Shown here one piece after another: positions 43,347-51,404 of a DNA stretch of 64,000 nt. Source of the stretch: Paraburkholderia fungorum (GTDB lineage: Bacteria; Pseudomonadota; Gammaproteobacteria; Burkholderiales; Burkholderiaceae); contig NZ_FNKP01000003.1 of NCBI RefSeq assembly GCF_900099835.1, positions 310,001 to 374,000 of the forward strand, given 5' to 3'. A program made the position numbers and the translations under genes. Within the stretch, counting starts at the first letter, position 1. Every line of letters starts with the position of its first letter. The notes under the pieces were generated by a model. That model did no database searches. It was not told where the DNA came from and saw nothing but the letters and a program-made list of their open reading frames with translations.

Positions 43347-44054
43347 TCAGACGGGTTCGAGACCGTAACGGCGATACGTTTCACGCGCGGCGGCGTCGTT
43401 GATATGCGCCAGAAAGCGCTTCGTTTCATCGAGGTTGTCCGTACCGGCAAAACAGGCCGCAGAAAATGAAAGCGCGTTCTGTGCGCCGGGTGGGAACGGG
43501 CCGACAATCTCGATTCCATCGACGGTGAGCAATTCGCTGATCTGCTGAACGGCGAGATCCGCTTCGCCGCTCAACAGCTTTTCAGCAGCCAGCCCGTCCT
43601 TGATGATCGTCGCGCGGGCATTGATTTTGTCCGCAATACCCCATTGCGCGATTAGCTTGCTGAAGTAGATGCCGCTTGCGCCGCTGTCCGAATAGGCGAC
43701 CGAACGCGCGTTCAGCAGAGCCTCCCTGAACTGATCGGCATCCCCGATGGAAGGACCGGGCGCGCCGCGCTTGACGGCCACGCCCAGATTGGAGCGCAGC
43801 AACTCGACGCGCGTCGATGCATCGACGACGCCTTGCTCGACCAGCCGGTCCATGGCTTCACGAGTCACCAGCAGCGCGTCTGCACGCTTGCCTGAATCGA
43901 TCTCCTTGACCAGCACGGAGGTCGGATTCCACTCGATCCGCACCTGCCCGCCCGACTGCTCGAAGCGCGGCAGAATGTCGACGGCGAATGGCGTTTGAAC
44001 GACAAAGCCCGACATCAAATGCACGGGTCGATGGTTTGAATCCTGTTTCATCAT
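43347..44054 (-). CDS. ModA-like solute-binding protein without signal peptide
   Basis: A 235-residue protein of the extracellular solute-binding family related to molybdate-binding ModA (SGFVVQTPFAVDIL, RADALLVTREAM, SVAYSDSGASGIYF). Unlike ModA it has no signal peptide, starting at MMKQDSNH (44054) and entering the first beta strand soon after. No ABC permease or ATPase gene is near. A cytoplasmic ligand-sensing or enzymatic role is possible. The start has no clear ribosome site. It lies in the same leftward run as the hydroxyacid oxidase, 58 bp downstream. Confidence 0.75.
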   Translation of the reverse strand: MMKQDSNHRPVHLMSGFVVQTPFAVDILPRFEQSGGQVRIEWNPTSVLVKEIDSGKRADALLVTREAMDRLVEQGVVDASTRVELLRSNLGVAVKRGAPGPSIGDADQFREALLNARSVAYSDSGASGIYFSKLIAQWGIADKINARATIIKDGLAAEKLLSGEADLAVQQISELLTVDGIEIVGPFPPGAQNALSFSAACFAGTDNLDETKRFLAHINDAAARETYRRYGLEPV

Positions 44055-44112
44055 TTTTTCAACGCCATGAAAATCGGGAGTAGATGGGCGATCAGCATGA
44101 AACGAGCACCTG

Positions 44113-45363
44113 TTACGCGATCCGCCGAACGTGCTCACGCGTCAGTTCTTCGATCCGGCGAACCCCCAGCAAAGCCATATCGCGATCGATTTCGTCGGCC
44201 AGAATCTTGATGGCGTGCAGCACGCCGTCGGCACCGCCCAGCGCCGCGCCGTACAGCAGCGGCCGTCCGACGAACACGAAATCCGCGCCGAGCGCGAGCG
44301 CCTTCATCACGTCGGTGCCGCGCCGGATGCCGCTGTCAATCATCACTTTCATGTTCTGCTTGAACGACGCCACTTCTTCCAGCGTTTCGAGCGGTGCGAT
44401 CGCATAGTCGAGCTGACGGCCGCCGTGATTCGACAGGATCACACCGTCGGCCCCGCACGACTGCGCGATACGGACGTCGGCAGGCGTCATCAGGCCTTTC
44501 ACGACGAGATTGCCCTTCCAGCGCTTGCGGATCGCCTCGACGTGCCGCCACGCCAGCTCGTCGCGCTGATTGGTATTACGCACCTTTTTGGACATCATCG
44601 GCGGACCGCGCTCGGCATCGGTATTCTCGAAATGCGGCGCACCGTGTTTCAGAAACGTTTGCGCGACCGTGCCAAGCAGCCAGCGCGGATGCAACGCGCT
44701 TTGCCACATGACGCGCGGCGTCATCTTGATCGGCATGCTGAAACCGCTGCGGATGTTGTGTTCGCGATTGCCGAGCATCGGCGTATCGCCGGTGACGACC
44801 AGCGTTTCATACCCCGCCCGCTCCACCCGATCCACCAGCCGGTCGATACGCGGCTGGTCGCCCGCGAGATAAGCCTGGAACCACGCGTGCGGATTCTCAG
44901 CAATCACGTCTTCCAGCTTGATCAGCGCGGACGCACTGAGGATCATCGGAATGTTGCGGCGTCGGGCCGCTTCGGCAAAGCGCAGGTCCGCGCGATAGGC
45001 GACGAACGCCGATCCGCCCAGCGGCGGAATACCGAACGGAGTCGCATAGCGCCGCCCGAATAGCGTGACGCCCTGGTCCCGGCCCGACACGTCGACGAAC
45101 ATACGCGGCAGGAATGCGTAACGCGAGTACGCATCGCGCGCCATCCTCACCGATGACTGCGTTTCAACGCCGCCTGCAACGTACTGAAAAATCATCGGCG
45201 GCAGAACGCGCTGCGCGTGGCGCTCGAAGTCATCGAGCGCAAGAAGGTCGCGAAACGCGCGCGGCACCGGCGCGGGAGCCGGTTTGCTTTCTACTTGTAA
45301 CGGCTGCGCCGTTTCATTCTTGATGTCGTCGACGGTGGGGTTCTTCATAGCCTGCGTTTCCAT
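44113..45363 (-). CDS. FMN-dependent alpha-hydroxy-acid oxidase/dehydrogenase
   Basis: A 416-residue FMN TIM-barrel enzyme of the glycolate oxidase/lactate dehydrogenase family. The catalytic His313 and substrate Arg316 lie in SNHGGRQLDYA, the FMN Lys289 in VVKGLMTPADV, and substrate tyrosines are plausible at 61 and 165. It oxidises an L-2-hydroxy acid to a 2-oxo acid. The operator at 45403 lies 40 bp before its ATG, linking it to the LacI/otn genes. It could provide the 2-oxidation step of a four-carbon sugar acid, which is inference. Confidence 0.9.
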   Translation of the reverse strand: METQAMKNPTVDDIKNETAQPLQVESKPAPAPVPRAFRDLLALDDFERHAQRVLPPMIFQYVAGGVETQSSVRMARDAYSRYAFLPRMFVDVSGRDQGVTLFGRRYATPFGIPPLGGSAFVAYRADLRFAEAARRRNIPMILSASALIKLEDVIAENPHAWFQAYLAGDQPRIDRLVDRVERAGYETLVVTGDTPMLGNREHNIRSGFSMPIKMTPRVMWQSALHPRWLLGTVAQTFLKHGAPHFENTDAERGPPMMSKKVRNTNQRDELAWRHVEAIRKRWKGNLVVKGLMTPADVRIAQSCGADGVILSNHGGRQLDYAIAPLETLEEVASFKQNMKVMIDSGIRRGTDVMKALALGADFVFVGRPLLYGAALGGADGVLHAIKILADEIDRDMALLGVRRIEELTREHVRRIA

Positions 45364-45402
45364 GTACTGCCTGCCAGGCGCGGTCAGGACAGGTGCCTCA
45401 AT

Positions 45403-45418
45403 TTGTAATCGGTTTCAA
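45403..45418. promoter_or_regulatory. LacI-type operator in oxidase/lactonase divergent promoter
   Basis: TTGTAATCGGTTTCAA differs by one base from the site at 41430, and the neighbouring ATTTTAG is also conserved. It lies 40 bp before the oxidase. On the rightward strand a TATTAT (45428-45433) just after it could be a -10 box for the lactonase. Confidence 0.72.
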
Positions 45419-45643
45419 ATTTTAGTGTATTATGCCCTCAACCCGCTCGTCAATCTTGCGATGTTTCAAGCGAATACGACGAAAGACGATGTGTTTAGTG
45501 GGGAAATTACTTATCGAGCATCATTTTTGACGCGAACCCCGCTCCTAATGATGCAACCGATTGCAGATTTCGACGCCGGTCGATCACTTGCGCGATCAAC
45601 CGGCGTCTTCACAGGAGCGCGGCACGAGCCGTCAGCAGGCGAC

Positions 45644-46726
45644 ATGGCGAAAACCTTTGTCTTCATCTCGAATGCGCGGGATGGCGATATCAGCGGATAC
45701 GTGCTCGATCGCGAGCGCAAATCGCTGTCGCCCGTTTCGCGGACGAAGGCCTCCCCGATGGTGATGCCGATCGCTATCGATCCGGACACCGCGACGCTTC
45801 ACGCAGCCGTACGGCGCGCGCCCTATGCGTTGCTCAGCTACAGGATCGACCGGACGACGGGCGACCTGACGCCGCTCGCGAGCATTCCCGTGGCGAACAG
45901 TCTCGTGAACCTGAGCTTCGACATGTCGGGGCGCTGGCTGCTGGGCGCCTCCTACGGCGCCAATCTCCTGGCTTCGTTTCAGATCGACGCCGAAGGATGT
46001 CTGCAAGGCGATCCGGCCAGCACGCTCGCGGGCGGCGACAAACCGCACGCAATCGTGCCCGATCGACATACGGACCTCGCCTTCGTCCCGTACCTCGGCG
46101 ACGACCGCATTCACGCGTATCGCTTCGACGCCGCGCATGGCCGCTTCGCCGAACAGCCGGAGTATTCACTCGACGCCCCCGCTGGCTCGGGTCCGCGGCA
46201 CGCGTCGATGTCAGCGGATGGCCGCTTCCTCTATGTGCTGTGCGAGCTGCTCGGCACCGTCATCGTGTTCGAGCGAACCTCGCCCGACGCCCCGTTCGTC
46301 GAATTGCAGCGGGTGGAGTCGATCCCGGCAGCCGCAGGCATGGTGCCGGGCCGCGCCCGCCCGCCCTCGGGCGTTGCACCGGGTCCCGACGACACACCCG
46401 ACCCCGACTCGATCTATTGCGCCGACATTCACATGACGCCCGACGGCAGGTTTCTGTACACGTCGGAGCGCAGTCACGGTCTGCTGAGCCACTTTTCAAT
46501 CGACCCGTCGACCGGACGAATCGAACTGATCGACACGCTTGAAACCGTTGCAAGCCCGCGTAGTTTCGCGATCGATCCAGCTGGCGAGTTTGCGATCGTC
46601 GCGGGGCAAAACGACTCGCGCGTGGCCTTGTACGCGATAGAACGGGCTAGTGGACGACTCAAGCTGCTCGAACACGTCGATGGCGGCGGCGACGCAAACT
46701 GGGTTGCGATAGCGAGCTTTGCGTGA
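45644..46726 (+). CDS. lactonase family protein, cytoplasmic (seven-bladed propeller)
   Basis: A 360-residue beta-propeller of the 6-phosphogluconolactonase (YbhE/Pgl) family. Hallmarks are SGPRHASMSADGRFLYVL and IHMTPDGRFLYTSERS. It would hydrolyse an aldonolactone or phosphogluconolactone to the acid. The ATG at 45644 (MAKTFVFISNARDG) starts exactly at the first propeller strand with no signal peptide; the frame is open upstream but with unlike sequence. It is followed 115 bp later by the MFS transporter and controlled by the divergent operator at 45403. Confidence 0.9.
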   Translation: MAKTFVFISNARDGDISGYVLDRERKSLSPVSRTKASPMVMPIAIDPDTATLHAAVRRAPYALLSYRIDRTTGDLTPLASIPVANSLVNLSFDMSGRWLLGASYGANLLASFQIDAEGCLQGDPASTLAGGDKPHAIVPDRHTDLAFVPYLGDDRIHAYRFDAAHGRFAEQPEYSLDAPAGSGPRHASMSADGRFLYVLCELLGTVIVFERTSPDAPFVELQRVESIPAAAGMVPGRARPPSGVAPGPDDTPDPDSIYCADIHMTPDGRFLYTSERSHGLLSHFSIDPSTGRIELIDTLETVASPRSFAIDPAGEFAIVAGQNDSRVALYAIERASGRLKLLEHVDGGGDANWVAIASFA

Positions 46727-46841
46727 TGCGCCGGGAGCCCGCGATGCCGACCTGGTTCAGCGCGATTCTATGCATTCGACGCGCGGTTCAATCGGGCAGT
46801 GGGCTCATAAAAACAGAAAACTTAGTTCGTTCGGAGACGAG

Positions 46842-48140
46842 ATGAAACCTGGAAAGTATCGCTATGTCGTAGCGACCCTGCTGTTTCTGGCAGGCGCCAT
46901 CAACTACATGGACCGCGCGGCGTTAGGTGTGGTCGCGCCGATCCTCAAGAATGAACTGCATATCTCGCCGTCGCGGATGGGGCTCATCTTCAGCAGCTTC
47001 TTCGTGGGCTATTCGCTGTTCGCGTTCGTCGGCGGAAGGCTCGCGGATCGCTACGGGCCGCATCGCGTTTTCTCGTGGGCGATGGGCGGCTGGTCGCTGG
47101 TCTGCGGTCTGACTGCGACGGCGGGCGGATTTGTCTCGCTGCTTTTCTTGCGCACGCTGTTCGGCTTCGGCGAAGGTCCGATGAACGCGACCACGAACCG
47201 CACGATCACGAACTGGTTTCCCCGCGAGGAAACCGCGACGATGATCGGCTTCACGTTTTCCGGCCAGACAGTGGGCAGCGCGATTGCCGGCCCTATCGTC
47301 GGCTTGACGGCTTTTGCGCTCGGCTGGCGCGTGTCGTTCGTCGTGGTCGCGGCACTGGGGATCGTGTGGCTGATCGCGTGGCGCCTGTTCGGCACCAATA
47401 CGCCGGCAGAGAACAAACGCGTGGGCACCGCCGAGCGCGAACTGATCGAAGTCAGCCGTCACAACGTCGAAGTCGCGACGGGCGATAGCACTGCGCGTGC
47501 TACGCCGCTCAAAACCTTCCTGTTCCGGCCCAGCACGCTGGCCGTGGCAGCCGGTCTGTTCGCCGCCAACTACATGCTCTACGTTTTCATTTCGTGGATG
47601 CCCAGCTACTTCACGGACAGCCTGCATCTGAGCCTCCAGGCGATGAGCGTGGTCAGTGTGATTCCGTGGCTGTGCGGCGGTCTCGGCTTCTTCGGCAGCG
47701 GCATCGTCGCGGATATGTTCTTCAAGAAGATGAGCAACAAGCTGCTGGCTCGCAAGATGAGCGCAATCGTGCCGCTGGCGCTGTCCGGTCTGTCGATTCT
47801 GGCGGTTGGGCACGCGCAATCGACGGTCACGATCGTCACGCTGGTCGCTTTGGCTGTGCTCTTTCTCACGGCCGCGTGCCAGGGCTGCTGGGCGACGATC
47901 CACGAATTGATTCCGGCCGAGCATGTTGGCGGCGTCGGCGGATTCGTGCATCTGCTCGCAAATATCTCCGGCATCGTAGGACCGGCGCTGATGGGCATGG
48001 CAGTCGAGCACCTCGGCGGATACGACAGCGGTTTTCTGGTGGGCGCGGTGATCGATCTGCTCGGCGTGCTCGCGATGCTGTTCTTCATCACGTCGCGGAC
48101 AAGCGACCGCGAACCGGCGCTCGATTCATCTCAGGCGTAA
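46842..48140 (+). CDS. MFS transporter, anion:cation symporter (sugar acid) family
   Basis: A 432-residue permease with 12 helices. The opening INYMDRAALGVVAPIL and the loop GRLADRYGPHRVF match the ACS family of hexuronate, galactonate and glucarate transporters. The ATG at 46842 has CGGAG upstream; the frame is open earlier but homology starts here. Its place between a lactonase and sugar-oxidising enzymes supports uptake of a sugar acid. Regulation may be from the LacI site through the lactonase transcript. Confidence 0.92.
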   Translation: MKPGKYRYVVATLLFLAGAINYMDRAALGVVAPILKNELHISPSRMGLIFSSFFVGYSLFAFVGGRLADRYGPHRVFSWAMGGWSLVCGLTATAGGFVSLLFLRTLFGFGEGPMNATTNRTITNWFPREETATMIGFTFSGQTVGSAIAGPIVGLTAFALGWRVSFVVVAALGIVWLIAWRLFGTNTPAENKRVGTAERELIEVSRHNVEVATGDSTARATPLKTFLFRPSTLAVAAGLFAANYMLYVFISWMPSYFTDSLHLSLQAMSVVSVIPWLCGGLGFFGSGIVADMFFKKMSNKLLARKMSAIVPLALSGLSILAVGHAQSTVTIVTLVALAVLFLTAACQGCWATIHELIPAEHVGGVGGFVHLLANISGIVGPALMGMAVEHLGGYDSGFLVGAVIDLLGVLAMLFFITSRTSDREPALDSSQA

Positions 48141-48258
48141 GGGACGGCGGGAACGGCGGGAACACACCGCCGCGCCGCGCGTATTCGCGCGCGTGGCGCG
48201 CGGCGTGTTTCGAGCGGCGTCCCGGTGACAAACATTGTTTCAGACGGAGAGTAAGCAA

Positions 48259-49074
48259 GTGAGTGCAAGTCAGGAAGCGCGCGACGGGGTCGACCTGCAG
48301 CGTAGAAGTGCGATGTTGTTCGGGGCCAGCGCCGCGTTGGTGTCGGCCGTGCCCGCGTTGCTGCCGGTGTCGGCGCAAGCGGCCAGCGAGAGCAACGGCA
48401 ACGACGATCAGGCCCGCGTGAGCGCGCCGCCGTCCGCTGCGGCAATGGGCAACCGGGTCGTGCCGACGGCCGAAGAGCCGATGCACCACGTCATCATGCA
48501 AAACAGTCAGATGCGGGTGATGCGCGTGATGATCCGCCCCGGACAGTCGACCATGTGGCACGCGCAGAACCTGACGTTCGTCAATACCATCATCAATGGT
48601 TCGCGCTCTTTCATCGAGCGCAAGGGCGAAGGCGCGGGCAAGGTCGTCGACATGAAGACGGGCTCGGTCCGCTTCGGCGACTATCAAACCGCGGGCATCG
48701 TCGATCAGGTCAGCAACATCGGCGACTCGCTGATTCATCAGGTCGCGTTCGAAGTAATCGCGCTGGAACGCGGCAACTACGGCAATGCGGACCGCGCAAG
48801 CGTCGGCGCATTCTCGCTGGTGCTCGACAAGCCGCGCGTGCGCGGCTGGCGTCTGCGTTTGCAGCCCGGCGAGATCGCCGCGCCCTATCAGCAGTTCGGG
48901 CCCGGCTTGCGGGTGATTCTCTCCGGCGAACGGCTCATCGAGCAGAGCCCCGGCGACATCGGCAAACAGACGACCCTGCATAAAGGCGATGCGTTTTTCA
49001 CCGAAGCCGGTACGCGCACGCTGACCAACGGTGGCGAAACGCCGCTCGAACTCATCGAGTACGAGCTGCTGTAA
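48259..49074 (+). CDS. Tat-exported cupin-fold protein
   Basis: A 271-residue protein. A twin-arginine signal (LQRRSAMLFGASAAL, about residues 15-29) precedes two cupin-like halves (about 60-160 and 170-265). The metal motif in the first half is degenerate (single His in MWHAQNLTF). The start is a GTG at 48259 with ACGGAGA upstream. Function is unknown. Tat export together with the downstream cytochrome and dehydrogenase genes suggests a periplasmic role in sugar oxidation, such as binding a metal or lactone. Confidence 0.75.
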   Translation: MSASQEARDGVDLQRRSAMLFGASAALVSAVPALLPVSAQAASESNGNDDQARVSAPPSAAAMGNRVVPTAEEPMHHVIMQNSQMRVMRVMIRPGQSTMWHAQNLTFVNTIINGSRSFIERKGEGAGKVVDMKTGSVRFGDYQTAGIVDQVSNIGDSLIHQVAFEVIALERGNYGNADRASVGAFSLVLDKPRVRGWRLRLQPGEIAAPYQQFGPGLRVILSGERLIEQSPGDIGKQTTLHKGDAFFTEAGTRTLTNGGETPLELIEYELL

Positions 49075-49205
49075 TCGACGGCGAGGCGCACCGGCATTTA
49101 CCTCGTGCGTCTCGACAGCGGCATGCAAGGCGTCAGCCGGTCGCCCTGCTCTCATCGACGGTATATGGCGCCGCGTCCCCCTGCGCCGAGCAATCCAACA
49201 AGAAG

Positions 49206-50675
49206 ATGCGATTCACACACATTCTCGTCAGCGCTGCATTGGCAGCCGCCGCGTCGCTTCCCGCGTACGCGTTCGCTCAGGATGCCTCAGCACCTGAGCA
49301 TGCAAACGCGCCGGCTATTGCCAGCGGCACAGTTGCATCGTCGGCCGCCGACTCGCCGCTGATCTCGGCGGGCCGCTATCTGGCCGTCGCAGCAGATTGC
49401 GCCGCATGTCACACGGCCCAAGGGGGCAAGCCTTTCGCGGGCGGTTACCCGATCAACTCGCCGATGGGCACGATCTACTCGACCAACATCACGCCGTCGA
49501 CGCAAGGCGGTATCGGCGACTACACCGAGGCCGACTTCGCGCGCGCATTGCGCCAGGGCATCCGCCGCGACGGCAGGCATCTTTATCCGGCGATGCCCTA
49601 CACGTCGTATGCCGCGCTGACGGACAACGACGTTCACGCGCTGTACGCGTATTTTCGCCACGAGGTCGCGCCGGTCGATGCGGTGCCGCCCAGCACGGCG
49701 CTACCGTTCCCGTTCAATATCCGCTCGTCCATGGCGCTGTGGAACGCGCTGTTCCTCGACAGCAAGCCGTTCGAACCGGACCCGCACGTGTCGCCTCTGA
49801 TCAACCGGGGCGCGTATCTGACGAACGCGCTTGAACACTGCGCTGCCTGCCACACGCCGCGCAATGCGCTGATGGGCCAGAACGACGCACGTGCGTTCGC
49901 GGGCGGCTCGCTTGGCAACTGGTACGCGCCGAATATCAGTTCTGACCCGCTCAGCGGAATCGGCGGATGGACGGATGCCGAGTTGACGCAGTACCTGAAA
50001 ACAGGCTCGGTGCCGGGCAAGGCCCAGGCCGCCGGACCCATGGCCGAAGCGATCGATCACAGTCTGCAATATCTGAGCGATGCCGACCTTGCCGCCATCG
50101 TCGCGTATCTGAAGCAGACTGCGCCGATGCCCGCCGATGGAAAGACCGTCCGCTACGCCTACGGCCAGCCTCTGAACGAGGCGGCACTGCGAGGCAACGA
50201 AGCCAAACCGCCCCGTGGCTGGCAGATTTTCTCGGGCTCGTGCGCGGCGTGTCATCAGGTGAACGGCGGTGGGCTGAGCAATCACGACTACCCTTCGCTC
50301 TATCACAACACGGCTACCGGCGCGTCGAACCCGGACAACCTGATCGCCGTGATCCTGTTCGGTCTGCAGCGCGACGCGCACGGCAAACCCGCCTTCATGC
50401 CCGCCTTCGGCCCAGGCGCGAGCTTCACCGATCGTCTGTCGGATCAGGACGTGGCGGATGTCGCCAATTTCGTTTTGCATCAGTACGGCAATCCGGCCGT
50501 CAAGGTCAGTGCGACCGATGTCGCGGCCATCCGCGACGGTGGCAAGCCGCCGCTGATCGCACAGGCCGGCCGTTTTGCGCTGCCGGGTCTAGGCGTGCTG
50601 CTGATCCTGATCGTCGTGCTCGTCTTGCTGATGCGCTCGCGTTCACGCGGATCGCGCAAGCAATCGGCGGCCTGA
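49206..50675 (+). CDS. tri-haem cytochrome c subunit of sugar dehydrogenase 1
   Basis: A 489-residue periplasmic cytochrome. The signal peptide ends near YAFAQ (residue 25). Three haem c sites are at Cys65-x2-Cys68-His69, Cys212-x2-Cys215-His216 and Cys346-x2-Cys349-His350, and a C-terminal membrane helix lies near residues 458-480. This is the electron-transfer subunit of membrane-bound alcohol, gluconate and sorbitol dehydrogenases, passing electrons to ubiquinone. It is first in the order cytochrome, small subunit, flavoprotein. Confidence 0.93.
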   Translation: MRFTHILVSAALAAAASLPAYAFAQDASAPEHANAPAIASGTVASSAADSPLISAGRYLAVAADCAACHTAQGGKPFAGGYPINSPMGTIYSTNITPSTQGGIGDYTEADFARALRQGIRRDGRHLYPAMPYTSYAALTDNDVHALYAYFRHEVAPVDAVPPSTALPFPFNIRSSMALWNALFLDSKPFEPDPHVSPLINRGAYLTNALEHCAACHTPRNALMGQNDARAFAGGSLGNWYAPNISSDPLSGIGGWTDAELTQYLKTGSVPGKAQAAGPMAEAIDHSLQYLSDADLAAIVAYLKQTAPMPADGKTVRYAYGQPLNEAALRGNEAKPPRGWQIFSGSCAACHQVNGGGLSNHDYPSLYHNTATGASNPDNLIAVILFGLQRDAHGKPAFMPAFGPGASFTDRLSDQDVADVANFVLHQYGNPAVKVSATDVAAIRDGGKPPLIAQAGRFALPGLGVLLILIVVLVLLMRSRSRGSRKQSAA

Positions 50676-50740
50676 CACCATGCGCGCCGCCAACCGCATC
50701 GTTCTACTTCATTTCGCCTCGCAGACGGAAGGACTTCACC

Positions 50741-51313
50741 ATGCCGACATCTAAAACCGCCAGCACGCCGCAACATCGAGCGAGCGTGAAGCGTGACGCG
50801 GCCGCTCATTGTCCGTCACGGCGGACGTTTCTGGCGGTCGCCGCTGGCACCGCCATCGCCGCGCTCGCCTCGACGCCGATGTCGTGGCTGCCGCGCGCTC
50901 AGGCTGCCGAGGGTGCTTCGGGTACGACATCGGCTGCGTTCCTGCGCGTCTCGATGTTCGTCACCGGTCAGAGCGATCTGGATCACGAAACCGGCGACCG
51001 CTTTTTCGCCGCGCTGTCGCGGCGCGACGCGAGTTTCGCGACGAAGATCGACGCGCTGCTCGCTCACGTCGATCAGGCGAAGTTCTCCAATATGGACGCG
51101 TTCCTCGCGGCAACGCCTGCCGATGCAACATTGCTCGCCACTGCGACGAGCGTCGTGTCGGCGTGGTATCTGGGCATTGTCGGCGACGCAGCGGACGCCG
51201 AACTCATCACCTACGCGGATGCGCTGATGTACCGCCCCACGCGCGGAATACTCGCGGTGCCCACCTACGGTCCGGGCCCGCTCGCCTGGGGCGCAAAGCC
51301 GCAATCTTCCTGA
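50741..51313 (+). CDS. small (gamma/TAT) subunit of FAD sugar dehydrogenase 1
   Basis: A 190-residue protein with a Tat signal (SRRTFLAVAAGTAIAAL, about residues 27-43). It matches the small subunit of membrane-bound sorbitol/glucose FAD dehydrogenases, which carries the signalless flavoprotein across the membrane. Family segments: FLRVSMFVTGQSDLDHETGDR and LYRPTRGIL-like MYRPTRGILAVPTY. It sits between the cytochrome gene (65 bp) and the flavoprotein gene (91 bp). The start ATG 50741 follows GGAAGGA. Confidence 0.9.
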   Translation: MPTSKTASTPQHRASVKRDAAAHCPSRRTFLAVAAGTAIAALASTPMSWLPRAQAAEGASGTTSAAFLRVSMFVTGQSDLDHETGDRFFAALSRRDASFATKIDALLAHVDQAKFSNMDAFLAATPADATLLATATSVVSAWYLGIVGDAADAELITYADALMYRPTRGILAVPTYGPGPLAWGAKPQSS

Positions 51314-51404
51314 CGCAGCACGACGGCTTGCCGCTTTAGCGCGACGCGGCAAACAACGCAAAAGCCAGCGAAAAAAACCGCGCAATCAAACGAGAAAGAC
51401 AGTA

